From: Candidatus Obscuribacterales bacterium
GTDB taxonomy: Bacteria > Cyanobacteriota > Vampirovibrionia > Obscuribacterales > Obscuribacteraceae
Direction: 5' to 3'
Assembly (NCBI GenBank): GCA_020050685.1
Contig: JAGVKG010000003.1
Location: 1-52,155, forward strand
DNA length: 52,155 nucleotides
In this document: positions 1 to 7,654 of the stretch, piece by piece
Position numbering within the stretch: the stretch's first letter is position 1
Layout of the letters: every line of letters begins with the position of its first letter
The notes under the pieces: model-generated
Told to the model about the DNA's origin: nothing
The model's input: only the letters and a program-made list of their open reading frames with translations
Database searches by the model: none
Translations under genes and position numbers: made by a program

Positions 1-95
1 CTAACAAGCCAGGCTTTCCTTTGCTGCAAAACTTACGCGACCATTCTTATGCCACCATCTCTGAGAAATCTTCTGCCACTTTGCGTGAAAAATGA
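1..95 (+). CDS. possible 3' end of an upstream gene (partial)
   Basis: Reading frame 3 is open from the window edge to a TGA at 93-95, giving about 30 residues ending SSATLREK. The stop overlaps the ATG at 92 as ATGA, the usual arrangement for translational coupling. The fragment is too short to assign a family, and an open frame of this length can occur by chance. Confidence 0.3.
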   Translation, partial: NKPGFPLLQNLRDHSYATISEKSSATLREK

Positions 96-469
96 CACTG
101 AGAGGACTTGTGCTCGATCATTTGCTTCCGTTAGCGGTGAGAGAGCCAGCGAGGAAGCGGATAGAAGTGTCGCATGTTGTCTGCTTCAAATTCAAAGGCG
201 GCGTCAGTCGGCAAGAAATTGAGCAGGTGGCGATTGACTTTCGCAGAATGGCCAAACGAACTTCCTTGGTGCGGTCGATCAAATACGGGCGCAACAACTC
301 ACCGGAGAAGTTGAACAATGGTTTGACGCACTGTTTCGTGCTGACTTTTAAAAGTACTAGAGAGCGAGATCAGTATCTCGTTCATCGGGAGCACCAAGAA
401 TTCAGTCGGAGCATTGAACCGCTTCTGGCTGATGTGTTCGTGATCGATTTTATCGATCGAATCTTGTAA
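92..469 (+). CDS. Dabb (stress-responsive alpha/beta-barrel) domain protein
   Basis: The protein has the ferredoxin-like Dabb pattern: an opening strand SHVVCFKFK, a central IKYGRNNSPEKL segment, and the closing THCFVLTF / YLVHREHQEF / FVIDFID strands with a conserved histidine pair. Dabb proteins are small dimeric proteins of mostly unknown, sometimes stress-related, function. The ATG at 92 has no clear Shine-Dalgarno sequence but overlaps an upstream stop (ATGA). A GTG at 167, with GAGGAAG just before it, would start the protein at VSHVVCF and give 100 residues, the normal family length, so the true start may be 167. The family call is fairly secure. The start is not. Confidence 0.72.
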   Translation: MTLRGLVLDHLLPLAVREPARKRIEVSHVVCFKFKGGVSRQEIEQVAIDFRRMAKRTSLVRSIKYGRNNSPEKLNNGLTHCFVLTFKSTRERDQYLVHREHQEFSRSIEPLLADVFVIDFIDRIL

Positions 470-528
470 TGCAATTTACCTAAGGAGGAGAAACATCGGT
501 CGCGACAGAGTTCAAGGAGTAACTAAGA

Positions 529-1080
529 ATGGACAGAGAAGATCAAAACAAGGAGATGGACAATATGGAAAATAAAACAACAGTGCTTGAGTCACCCGCG
601 ATTGTAGAAATGCTGAAGTTGCTTGAAGACTTCTGGGAATTTCAGCGCATCAGCGTGGAAGAGGATGAGGAAACCGGTATTGTGACTATTCAAAGCCGGC
701 GCCGGGCGCACTTTGACGCTTACGGCAAGCCGAACAAGCCTACGGATTGGTTCCAGGTTGGAGATGAGTTGTACTTGACTCTCTATCCTCAGGAACTTCC
801 TGTGATGGAACGAGCGTGGGATGTCTGCGATAACTCTTCTCGCGAGTGGCCGCGTATTGTCGCGGAAAAGAACAATATCGTTACGTATCTGGAAAACAGA
901 ACGTTGAAACCAATTGTTCAATATCTCCTGAGCAAAGGGTTCAACTATGTGACATCAAAGTGGGATGACGCGCACGATGCGCAAGAAAATCCTGAGATCA
1001 CCCTCTATCTCGGAGTTATAGCTCGTGGCGGGATGATAAGAGGGCTGACACTCACGCTCGGCGCTGTCGATGTTCGGTGA
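529..1080 (+). CDS. hypothetical acidic protein, 183 aa
   Basis: I do not recognise this protein. It is soluble and acidic with no signal peptide. It is predicted helical around IVEMLKLLEDFWEFQRI and has a beta-rich C-terminal end (EITLYLGVIARGG...LTLTLGAV). AAGGAG lies nine bases before the ATG at 529. A second in-frame ATG (MENKTT) follows 11 codons later and is a possible alternative. An unused strong Shine-Dalgarno-like run (AAGGAGGAG) sits at about 481-489. It is followed by a hairpin and a small membrane-protein gene. Confidence 0.6.
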   Translation: MDREDQNKEMDNMENKTTVLESPAIVEMLKLLEDFWEFQRISVEEDEETGIVTIQSRRRAHFDAYGKPNKPTDWFQVGDELYLTLYPQELPVMERAWDVCDNSSREWPRIVAEKNNIVTYLENRTLKPIVQYLLSKGFNYVTSKWDDAHDAQENPEITLYLGVIARGGMIRGLTLTLGAVDVR

Positions 1081-1111
1081 AGTGTACTGACTAAGGCATA
1101 GAGAATAGTGA

Positions 1112-1156
1112 CGCGCAAGAGGATGGATGACCTTGATCGATCCAGCCTCTTGCGCG
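1112..1156 (+). terminator. intergenic hairpin
   Basis: CGCGCAAGAGG (1112-1122) pairs perfectly with CCTCTTGCGCG (1146-1156), an 11-bp stem between the stop of the 529 gene and the next ribosome-binding site. There is no T-tract. It may stabilise or separate transcripts rather than terminate. Confidence 0.5.
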
Positions 1157-1184
1157 CACATTCAAATCAAACGAGGTAACGAAA

Positions 1185-1319
1185 ATGAGAAATTTGATTT
1201 ATAGATACTGGGTGATTAGCAGCGGCGTTTTGTCATGGCTTTGCGCCGGCTTGCTTTGGGCTCTTGTAGGATTTGGTGGCTTCTTTGTGTATGCTTGGGC
1301 TTGTTCGGTATTCGGCTAA
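1185..1319 (+). CDS. small membrane protein, 44 aa
   Basis: ATG at 1185 follows a GAGG ribosome-binding site by seven bases and runs 44 codons to TAA. After a short basic start (MRNLIYRYW) nearly the whole protein is one hydrophobic segment rich in Trp, Gly and Phe (LLWALVGFGGFFVYAWA), so it is predicted to span the membrane once or as a hairpin. No family is recognised. It is flanked by the hairpin at 1112-1156 and by the FGE-like gene at 1369. The good ribosome-binding site and coherent composition support a real small gene. Confidence 0.5.
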   Translation: MRNLIYRYWVISSGVLSWLCAGLLWALVGFGGFFVYAWACSVFG

Positions 1320-1368
1320 CCAAGCATGGGTTCTGTTCTTTTAGTAGAGACAATTGGAGGTTTCTGTG

Positions 1369-1833
1369 ATGGAAAAAGCACTGTTTGGTGACGACAATAT
1401 TGTGAAAGAAAATGGCAATGTGTGTTTGATGACATACGAAGATGCTGTTGGTTACTGCAAGGAGCACGGTGGTCGCATGCCGACTCCTCGCGAGTTCGCC
1501 GAGTTTGTCAATCCGAAAGGCGACGGCATACTCGAGTCTGAGTATGTAGACAAAGTGTTCGGTGGCAAGACGCCGGAAGGCTTTCTCAAAGTCGAGTGTC
1601 AGAACGAAGACGGAAAGGTCGAAACGTTTTACTTCGCCAAAGCGATGTTTCGGCCGATGACGGGCGAGTTAGGCAAACACGCCTACTGGGCTTGGTCGAG
1701 AGTTGTGGGCTATCCAGGATACGCTCATGTATTCTACGGCGCCACCGGATCCGGCGGCGCCGACACGCAAGAAGAAGTGGACAATCACCGCTTCGACAAA
1801 CCGCACGCAGTTATCCTGATCAAGGAAAGCTAA
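1369..1833 (+). CDS. hypothetical protein with weak FGE-sulfatase/C-type-lectin-fold resemblance
   Basis: The start is set by GGAGG at 1356-1360, nine bases before ATG 1369, giving 154 residues (MEKALFGDD...). There is no signal peptide. The stretch GGRMPTPREFAEFVNP resembles the RLPTEAEWE signature of formylglycine-generating-enzyme-like folds, and the later YWAWSR and HAVILIK segments could be core strands. It is far shorter than real FGE proteins and lacks obvious catalytic cysteines, so only a distant fold similarity is proposed. It is followed by a bidirectional terminator. Confidence 0.6.
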   Translation: MEKALFGDDNIVKENGNVCLMTYEDAVGYCKEHGGRMPTPREFAEFVNPKGDGILESEYVDKVFGGKTPEGFLKVECQNEDGKVETFYFAKAMFRPMTGELGKHAYWAWSRVVGYPGYAHVFYGATGSGGADTQEEVDNHRFDKPHAVILIKES

Positions 1834-1885
1834 CGCGTCATGGTGCGGTAAGCATGTGCAACGCGCGCCAGTGAGTGAGCAAAGT

Positions 1886-1925
1886 AAAAGAGGATCAGAT
1901 TAGTTATTCGATCTGATCCTCTTTT
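1886..1925 (+). terminator. bidirectional rho-independent terminator
   Basis: AAAAGAGGATCAGAT pairs with ATCTGATCCTCTTTT across a 10-base loop, a 15-bp stem with T/A tracts on both sides. It lies between convergent genes, the 1369 gene on plus and the MazF-like gene on minus. Confidence 0.85.
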
Positions 1926-1968
1926 TGCACTTTTTGACCTTTAATTGGTGGCACCAACGATTCTTTGA

Positions 1969-2334
1969 CTATTGAAACTGTTCTTCGAGCAATGCCGACA
2001 CGGCGGCTTGAAGTTTGTTTTGATCTTTCTTGGAAATACGACCAATTGTTTCGGCGATGAATCGATGATCGAGAGTAAATAGTTTCATGCGAATGATAGA
2101 AGGAGCTGGCAGCCCGGCTGTCTTTAGATCGGAAATTGTCACATCCAAGGGCCAACGCGTATTTTTTGCGCTCGTGATCATGGCTAAAACGCTGTGTCCG
2201 ATTTGTCCATTGAAATTCGTTTTTGAGGACAGCACTACGGCTGGCCGTTTTTTCGACTGTGCTGAATCTGTGAAAGGAAATGGAACTACTACTACATCAA
2301 AGGCATTACAGATCACGATATGCTTCCTCGTCAA
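1969..2334 (-). CDS. PemK/MazF-like toxin (endoribonuclease)
   Basis: The sequence has the MazF/PemK barrel signature: FDVVVVPFPFTD near residue 12, KKRPAVVLSS near 28, and a final TIGRISKKDQNKL helix. MazF toxins cleave mRNA at short sequence motifs and are neutralised by a cognate antitoxin, here the AbrB-type protein encoded immediately upstream. The ATG at 2334 overlaps the antitoxin gene by 29 bases. A GTG six codons later would reduce this to about 11 bases. At 121 residues it is of normal family length and looks intact, with the KRP motif present. Confidence 0.85.
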   Translation of the reverse strand: MTRKHIVICNAFDVVVVPFPFTDSAQSKKRPAVVLSSKTNFNGQIGHSVLAMITSAKNTRWPLDVTISDLKTAGLPAPSIIRMKLFTLDHRFIAETIGRISKKDQNKLQAAVSALLEEQFQ

Positions 2335-2533
2335 ATGGAGAATTCCATTCCGACAATGTATCGCTGAGTGATTTTGCCAATTCCATATCTAAATGGCTCG
2401 CCTTTCGCAGGGTCACAACCTTGTTCTCTATTTCGAAAGCAATTCTGTCCCCACCTTTTAGTTTGAGGAATCGCCGAATCTCTTCCGGCACAGTTGCCTG
2501 GTATTTTTGCGTTAGTTTTGAGGTCAAAGTCAT
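2306..2533 (-). CDS. AbrB/MazE-type antitoxin
   Basis: The protein has an N-terminal swapped-hairpin AbrB DNA-binding domain (MTLTSKLTQKYQATVPEEIRR, then LKLKGGDRIAFEIENKVVTLRKA). The acidic helical tail (residues ~47-75) would wrap the toxin. It overlaps the downstream MazF-like gene, the usual antitoxin-first order. Proteins of this type bind their own promoter and are degraded by Lon or Clp proteases. The Shine-Dalgarno sequence is weak. At 75 residues the length is typical. Confidence 0.85.
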   Translation of the reverse strand: MTLTSKLTQKYQATVPEEIRRFLKLKGGDRIAFEIENKVVTLRKASHLDMELAKSLSDTLSEWNSPFDEEAYRDL

Positions 2534-2602
2534 TTTTTTTGCCTGAAGGTATTACCATACTCATTGTAATACTAGCCCACGAGTTAAGCAAGATACGTGC
2601 TC

Positions 2603-3013
2603 CTACAATCTCTGGTCCACGAAATCGCGCACTGAAATTATCGGATACAGTGCATTCATCGACAGCAAATCAGAATCACCAGTTATGAGAAAGTCCGCAT
2701 TGCCGGATACAAGGCATTTGAGCAAGAACTCGTCGTTTATGTCGCTAGGCGTTTTAACCGTCACGCCGGAGATATTTGTGATCTCGCATTGATACTTTAA
2801 CGATCGAATGAAGTTCAAGATCCTTTCTTCACCCCATTTCAGTCTCTTGTTGATTTTCGGATAATGCAGAACCTGAGCAATCTCCATCAGTTGCTCAGTG
2901 CAAGAAACTACGACCAACGAGTTGTTTTGCCAGCTAGACAAAATTTTCCCAGGCAAACTCTTTGGTATCATCAACCCAGACACAAATACATTGGTGTCTA
3001 GAACGATCCTCAC
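2603..3013 (-). CDS. PIN-domain toxin (VapC-like ribonuclease)
   Basis: The PIN fold is clear: MRIVLDTNVFVSGL opens with the first catalytic Asp, an E lies in the QLMEIAQVL helix, DINDEFLL gives the central acidic residues, and ADFLITGDSDLL carries the last Asp pair. These residues bind Mg2+ for RNA cleavage. The protein matches the PIN-family putative toxin group paired with Phd-type antitoxins. It overlaps its antitoxin (3010-3300) by four bases, so the two are translationally coupled. Confidence 0.88.
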   Translation of the reverse strand: MRIVLDTNVFVSGLMIPKSLPGKILSSWQNNSLVVVSCTEQLMEIAQVLHYPKINKRLKWGEERILNFIRSLKYQCEITNISGVTVKTPSDINDEFLLKCLVSGNADFLITGDSDLLSMNALYPIISVRDFVDQRL

Positions 3014-3300
3014 CGTTTCTTCGTCCTGTTCTTAGAACCGCGAGCTGCCCGTACGGCTTCATCAATCTCTTTGGTTGCGGTGCGCGGATCTACTGCCGTG
3101 TAAGTGCTACTCAGCTCCTTGACCATTAGCTCAAATTCGTCTCTAAACGAACGGATCTTCTCGAACAATTCCATGTCTACCAATGCGGCGACAGGTTTGC
3201 CATCTCTGGTAATTACTACGCTGTCCTTGCGGTACTGTACTTCGTTGAGCACTTCACCGAGGTTTTGTCTTAAGGTTACAGCCGGCGTTTCTTTAATCAT
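3010..3300 (-). CDS. Phd/YefM-type antitoxin
   Basis: MIKETPAVTLRQNLGEVLNEV followed by VVITRDGKPVAALVDMELFEKI is the Phd/YefM DNA-binding and dimerisation domain. The C-terminal part (residues ~50-96) is basic and lysine/arginine-rich, longer than in minimal Phd proteins, and probably contacts the PIN toxin. The gene precedes and overlaps the toxin gene. Autoregulation is likely through the tandem repeats just upstream (3323-3349). Confidence 0.88.
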   Translation of the reverse strand: MIKETPAVTLRQNLGEVLNEVQYRKDSVVITRDGKPVAALVDMELFEKIRSFRDEFELMVKELSSTYTAVDPRTATKEIDEAVRAARGSKNRTKKR

Positions 3301-3322
3301 GATGGTTACCTTGGATGCATAG

Positions 3323-3349
3323 CGATCAATACGATCATATCGATCATAT
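3323..3349 (-). promoter_or_regulatory. three tandem 9-bp repeats upstream of phd, candidate operator
   Basis: Reading plus, CGATCAATA CGATCATAT CGATCATAT are three head-to-tail 9-mers about 25-50 bases before the antitoxin start. On the minus strand they contain TATGATCG units that could overlap a -10 element. Phd-family proteins repress their own operons at multiple sites, so these are the obvious candidate operator. Confidence 0.55.
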
Positions 3350-3484
3350 CAGTTACTGGGCGCTCAGACAAGACTAGCCATGCACTCTAGCGTTATAAGT
3401 TTTGCATGCTAGCAGCGTCGCAGGCTCATCAAAACGGTGTGACCTAGAAGCCGTACGTGGAGAAAAATGAATCGGAATCAATTC

Positions 3485-3790
3485 CTATACGTTATGGTTT
3501 TCGAGAAATTTGATGAAGTCGTCGGCTTGCTTTACGGTCTTGCTGTTATCTTTGGTGGACAGTGCCAATTGAAAAGCATCATAGTTCATGCCCTTAAATT
3601 CAAGGCAATCTTCTTTTGTATTTACCTTCGCATCGGAAAATACCGTAGAACCATTTGCATAGGCTTTTTCGAGCGCTGTTATCGTTTTGCTAAAGGCATC
3701 ATCCAGAGCATCGAATAGTCCTGGTACGCCATCTGTTGTTCTTGTGGCGTCGGTGGTGCGTTTGGTGTCGGAGATTTCTGGGGTGAACAT
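3485..3790 (-). CDS. hypothetical protein, 101 aa
   Basis: This is an unrecognised small soluble protein. Its Thr/Asp-rich N-terminus (TKRTTDATRTTDG) contains a short internal repeat. It is then helical (LFDALDDAFSKTITALEKAYANG) and ends in a predicted helix (ADDFIKFLENHNV). No membrane segment or signal is visible. It stands alone between the Phd/PIN operon and a dispersed-repeat copy. Confidence 0.55.
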   Translation of the reverse strand: MFTPEISDTKRTTDATRTTDGVPGLFDALDDAFSKTITALEKAYANGSTVFSDAKVNTKEDCLEFKGMNYDAFQLALSTKDNSKTVKQADDFIKFLENHNV

Positions 3791-3819
3791 TTTGTTTCTA
3801 GCTAGTGGTAAGTGGGTGT

Positions 3820-3851
3820 ATGAGAGGTCCTTCGCTTTGCTCAGGATGACA
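3820..3851. repeat. dispersed repeat, single-arm copy 1
   Basis: ATGAGAGGTCCTTCG...CTCAGGATGACA is one half-unit of the dispersed palindromic repeat seen at 7557, 10706, 40411, 41876 and 46409. Confidence 0.8.
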
Positions 3852-3978
3852 ATTTATGGGAAGGTTGTAGCCCGGCTAACAGTTTGAATGCATTGCACTG
3901 GGGACGCTTTGCCCTGTGCCTACATATATAAATGTAGTGGCAATATCATGGCACTAAAATTGATGATGTCAAGCAGAA

Positions 3979-4404
3979 TTAACGAGGCAGGCTGTGGGGT
4001 CCGAAGGCTTGGGGAAGCAGCTCGGAGAGCGTCATGATGGACAGCGTGCCATCTGTCCCCTCAACGATTACATCCAGATTTAATCCAAACTCAGCTAAGA
4101 ATTGGCGGCAAATTCCGCACGGCCAGCAATCTTTCAATTTTTTGCAGACAACCGCAACTGCCACAAATTCTCTGTAGCCTTCGGACACGGCCTTGACCAA
4201 GGCGGTTCTTTCCGCGCAAGTGGTGCCGTCCCAAGTTGAACATTCAATATTGCAGCCCGTAAAGATGCGACCATCTTTGGCTAGCAGTGCCGCACCCACA
4301 GGAAACTTGGAATACGGTGAATAACTTTGCTCGGCAGCTTTTACTGCGGCCTCCAAAAGCTTTTTGTAGGTTTCCTGTTTGTCTTTAGTGGTAAGTTCTT
4401 GCAT
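3979..4404 (-). CDS. cdd: cytidine deaminase
   Basis: Hydrolytic deamination of (deoxy)cytidine to (deoxy)uridine in pyrimidine salvage, acting in the cytosol. All signature elements are present: SYSPYSKFPVGAALL, TGCNIECS, TTCAERTA with zinc ligand C63 and general acid/base E65, and PCGICRQ with zinc ligands C96 and C99. At 141 residues it is the size of the homotetrameric bacterial class. It starts 15 bases after the TPR gene ends on the same strand, so the two probably form an operon. The residues suggest full activity. Confidence 0.95.
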   Translation of the reverse strand: MQELTTKDKQETYKKLLEAAVKAAEQSYSPYSKFPVGAALLAKDGRIFTGCNIECSTWDGTTCAERTALVKAVSEGYREFVAVAVVCKKLKDCWPCGICRQFLAEFGLNLDVIVEGTDGTLSIMTLSELLPQAFGPHSLPR

Positions 4405-4419
4405 GGTGATCCAATCTAG

Positions 4420-5472
4420 TTAGAAATACTTGGTGTTCCAAGGGGAAGAAATCGGACTGGGTGATGCCGATTGTGGTGGCACTGGCATTGAAGATCTCTG
4501 ATCGACTGGTGGGCGCGGCACGCTTTGTGCAACGGCTGTTCCGCTTCTTTGATCTTGCTCTTCTTTCTTGTCTTGATCGCGCGGATCAATTGCCACCATG
4601 CGACGACCGTTATCCACCATACGAAACTCGGCTGGTGGAATATTGGCTACATCATCTTGATTCGGCAATGCGCGCAGCTTGTACAAACCGCCAACGCAGG
4701 CGGTTTGTAAATCACGGTTATCGCCGGAATTTGCCAGGGCAAGATTGTATTCGTTGATTGCTTCATTCAAGCGATTGCGGTGCCAGTATGTTTCTGCCAA
4801 CAGGTAATGTGCCTCGCCGTCTTCCGGATGTTTTCTCAAGCGAGAAACGAGCGGCTGCATTGCGCCATCATAATCGGCAGAATAAATATGACGATAGGCG
4901 TTATCCATGTGGCGATCTTCCGCTTCCTGCATGTCGTCGTTGCTTGGAGACGTGAGCGGTGGGCCGTTATAGATGATTTTTACCGTGCGCACATAATCAC
5001 AATCTGGTGGCACCGAAAAAGAAATCGAGGAATTTGGTGCAAAGCTAAGCAATTGCGTTGCGTGTCCATTTGTATCGTAAAACTTTTGGGAGACATTGCC
5101 GAATTCTTTGTCGATGTCGGCAAACATCAGCTCGCCATTTTGCAAATGCATGATGAAAGTGGAGGCCACCACTTTGCCCGGCAACACTTCTGCTTGCCAA
5201 AGTTCATACAGCGGAATGTGACCGATGCCATACCAGAAGAATCTTTTTGTCTGCCCATATCGCTGGTCTTTGTCGTTTTCCGGACGTCCGATTAGATGTT
5301 CGAGATAGTCGCGATTCATCAGCTCGGGTTGGTGCGAAAGGCGATCCATTAGTTCAGAATCAAATGGATCAACCGCAGGAGAATGCGCGGCAAAAACTTT
5401 TGCCGAACCGGAACTGAGGCACAAAATAGAGCCGGCAATTACTGTTGCATTTTTGAGCGAAAGACGCACCAA
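4420..5472 (-). CDS. secreted TPR-repeat protein
   Basis: The N-terminus is a signal peptide (LSLKNATVIAGSILCLSSGSAKVFAA). A beta-rich domain follows (residues ~60-175), then tetratricopeptide repeats around 190-260 (AYRHIYSADYDGAMQPL; AHYLLAETYWHRNRLNEAINEYNLAL) and a Pro/Ser/Gln-rich disordered tail. TPRs mediate protein-protein contacts. Location is probably periplasmic. The start is TTG 5472 or the adjacent GTG 5469, with AGGAG upstream. It leads an operon with cdd, although no functional link to deamination is evident. Confidence 0.75.
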   Translation of the reverse strand: MVRLSLKNATVIAGSILCLSSGSAKVFAAHSPAVDPFDSELMDRLSHQPELMNRDYLEHLIGRPENDKDQRYGQTKRFFWYGIGHIPLYELWQAEVLPGKVVASTFIMHLQNGELMFADIDKEFGNVSQKFYDTNGHATQLLSFAPNSSISFSVPPDCDYVRTVKIIYNGPPLTSPSNDDMQEAEDRHMDNAYRHIYSADYDGAMQPLVSRLRKHPEDGEAHYLLAETYWHRNRLNEAINEYNLALANSGDNRDLQTACVGGLYKLRALPNQDDVANIPPAEFRMVDNGRRMVAIDPRDQDKKEEQDQRSGTAVAQSVPRPPVDQRSSMPVPPQSASPSPISSPWNTKYF

Positions 5473-5501
5473 GAGATCTCCTGATAACCTTTGGGATAGT
5501 A

Positions 5502-5532
5502 ATTATATAGGCAATAGCGGCATTCTGTTCAA
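5502..5532 (-). promoter_or_regulatory. candidate sigma-70 promoter for the TPR-cdd operon
   Basis: On the minus strand TTGAAC (5532-5527) precedes a TATATAAT stretch (about 5509-5502), a 17-19 base spacer, ending about 30 bases before the start codon. Confidence 0.5.
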
Positions 5533-5828
5533 CATTTGATAGTGTCAAAGCTAAGAGCCGTCTCACATTCTGCGCTCGCGCAAACGACGCTAACTTCGCG
5601 CGAGGAAATCCCATGGGAAGACCACTTAGTACAAGGCCAACTATTTTCCAATTTGTATTGAAGACAATAGAGATAAATCACTAAGTTGAATACACAGGCC
5701 AATTGTTTGTCACGGATCGAATTACCCAGGAATAAATCTAAGACGGAATCATCATCGGCTTTTGAAGCATTTGTCTCGCTCATTTGAGCGTGCGGATGGC
5801 GGCTACAACGCGTTATGAGGAGTTTGCT

Positions 5829-6536
5829 ATGAATGGATGTGATACTAATGTCGAAGGCAGAAACGGAATGCGCAAATTTGTCTTTGAGTTCCAGCGCAGG
5901 ATGAGCACAAGAGAAGTCCAGAAGTGGAAAGAACATTTGCAACGAAAGCAATTGCTACTGCAACTTCATTCCGCGGGTGGCGACCAAATTGATCTCGAAA
6001 CTCTGAAGGTCAACGAGTACGGAACCGGAGGGTCTCTATTCTGCACTCAAGAAGGCATGTTTCAACTTGACGGGTACGCATTTGGTGCCTGGGACTCGCC
6101 AGAAGATCTTAGCGATAAACCTGTCAAATCACTCGCAATGGTTGATTGTGTACAAAAGTGTTTGGCTCGCGCCCTTACCGGAATTGGTGGCGACCTAGCC
6201 AAATGTGCCGGCAAGGAGAAAGTTGCATCGCGAAGCGCGCAACTGAAATTGAGAGCGAATTCTAGAGGGACTCGCGATGGATCGATCTCGGTGTCGCTTC
6301 GTTTTGAACGGATTCAAGAGTGGCCGGTGTTTATGTTTGCTGCCCTGCCACCAGGAGCAGACAAGGTTGCCTCTGTACTGGTGGTCGATTACATCTACGG
6401 ACGTTGGTACGAGGATAATGGATCGAAAGTCCTGACTATCGGCCCAGCGATGGTTATGATTGCGACAGGCATGTGGCCATTTGTCAAAGTCTTCGAAGCA
6501 GAAGTGTCCTATGTTGTAACCGAATCTTTTCGCTAG
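5829..6536 (+). CDS. hypothetical protein, 235 aa
   Basis: The start at ATG 5829 is supported by GAGGAG six bases upstream. A TTG at 5784 is in frame but has no such site. I do not recognise the family. The N-terminal third is basic and helical (MSTREVQKWKEHLQRKQLLLQL). The remainder is mixed, with hydrophobic strands near the C-terminus (VASVLVVDYIYGRW; GPAMVMIATGMWPFVKVFEAEVSYVV). There is no signal peptide. It is divergent from the TPR gene and followed by two strong hairpins. Confidence 0.6.
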   Translation: MNGCDTNVEGRNGMRKFVFEFQRRMSTREVQKWKEHLQRKQLLLQLHSAGGDQIDLETLKVNEYGTGGSLFCTQEGMFQLDGYAFGAWDSPEDLSDKPVKSLAMVDCVQKCLARALTGIGGDLAKCAGKEKVASRSAQLKLRANSRGTRDGSISVSLRFERIQEWPVFMFAALPPGADKVASVLVVDYIYGRWYEDNGSKVLTIGPAMVMIATGMWPFVKVFEAEVSYVVTESFR

Positions 6537-6578
6537 AAGAATTCGGAGACAATGTTTCTTATGAACAATGCAGCGCGG

Positions 6579-6665
6579 CGTCGATCGAAATGTTACCGAT
6601 CGACGTTGTTCTGTCGGCTACAGAAGGATTCGCGTAGGCTCGTCTAGAACATAGGCGAGCCTACG
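6579..6665 (+). terminator. tandem hairpins in a gene-free stretch
   Basis: Two perfect stems lie back to back: CGTCGATCG (6579-6587)/CGATCGACG (6597-6605) and CGTAGGCTCG (6633-6642)/CGAGCCTACG (6656-6665). Neither has a clean T-tract. They probably mark the 3' end of the 5829 transcript. I see no gene in the rest of 6666-6933. Confidence 0.5.
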
Positions 6666-6933
6666 TGCTTCTCTATATCCAACGTATTATTAAAACGACA
6701 GAACTACTACAGAAAGTCGCAAGCAGCCGAACAAAAATTGTGAGCGTAATTTGATCAGGGTTCAGCCCATGACGCAACACAGTTCCCTCGAAATTGTTCG
6801 TGGGTTCGTATTGTGTCAGGGCTGGTCTTGATCTTCTGCCGGATTATTTGTTGGCTGCCTGGGGTGCAACCGGTGGTGGCACGCGCATCTTCCTTTCGGC
6901 TGATGCGATGTGCCACCACTTTGGTGTCGCAGC

Positions 6934-7482
6934 CTAGTGACTGCGCTTGCTGTTTACTCGCGCCCAGTTGACACGATTGATGCGGCCGGTTTTGACAATT
7001 GGTGCAATGGCAATGCGCACCAATTGATTCGCTTGGCGTACCAGTGTTTTGTCAAACACGGGTATGTATGAGTACAACAACATCGCCAGCGCGGCGCGGA
7101 CTTCCATGGCGTCTCCTTCTGTGTCAACGTTTACTTGGTTGTCGCCTGGAACTACCAGCACCGGATCGCCGAGGCCGGCAGATTCTAATGCTGCTTGCAG
7201 TAACAGAACGTGACGGCTTTTGTGTTCAGGATGCGTGTCGGCCTCGTAGACATCCGCGATGTGGAAGTCGACGTGATACACGCCGTTGAGTTTCAATTTA
7301 ATCGACTGAACATCGTCAACAAATGCGCGTCCTTCGGCAGCGCGACCGGGTTTTGTCAGACATTCAACGGCGCCGTTGATGTCAACGAAGCCGAGGATGT
7401 CATCTTTGTTTGCGGCGCGTGCGGCGGCGTTGAGCATGTTTGCGAGTTGTTGTGAGCTGGTTAACATGTTTTCTAACCTCAT
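6934..7482 (-). CDS. hypothetical protein, 182 aa
   Basis: This is an unrecognised soluble protein. Features include a small-residue N-terminal helix (LANMLNAAARAANKDD), a beta segment (IKLKLNGVYHVDFHIADVYEAD), a helical middle (LLLQAALESAGLG), and a basic C-terminus (RINRVNWARVNSKRSH). No signal peptide or membrane helix. The N-terminal methionine choice is uncertain: M1 and M6 are both plausible. Confidence 0.55.
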   Translation of the reverse strand: MRLENMLTSSQQLANMLNAAARAANKDDILGFVDINGAVECLTKPGRAAEGRAFVDDVQSIKLKLNGVYHVDFHIADVYEADTHPEHKSRHVLLLQAALESAGLGDPVLVVPGDNQVNVDTEGDAMEVRAALAMLLYSYIPVFDKTLVRQANQLVRIAIAPIVKTGRINRVNWARVNSKRSH

Positions 7483-7556
7483 CGGTAAGGGGTGTGATTA
7501 CTTGAGTTCATCGTGATGATGCGCGCGACAGTTTCTCTCGTCATGTCTTGTGAGGC

Positions 7557-7601
7557 ATGAGAGGTCCTTCGTCGGCGCTGGGCGCCTCCTCAGGATGACA
7601 G
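7557..7601. repeat. dispersed repeat, single-arm copy 2
   Basis: ATGAGAGGTCCTTCG...CTCCTCAGGATGACAG, the same half-unit as copy 1 with a longer GC-rich centre (TCGGCGCTGGGCGCC). Confidence 0.85.
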
Positions 7602-7654
7602 TCCAGAAGGAGCTCCTCGCGATGACAGAACTTTTTTGTGTGGTGGCAAACGGA

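Noticed and set aside
4780-5295. 171-codon plus ORF opposite the TPR gene
   Set aside because: Antisense shadow. The minus-strand frame has a signal peptide, TPRs and a promoter.
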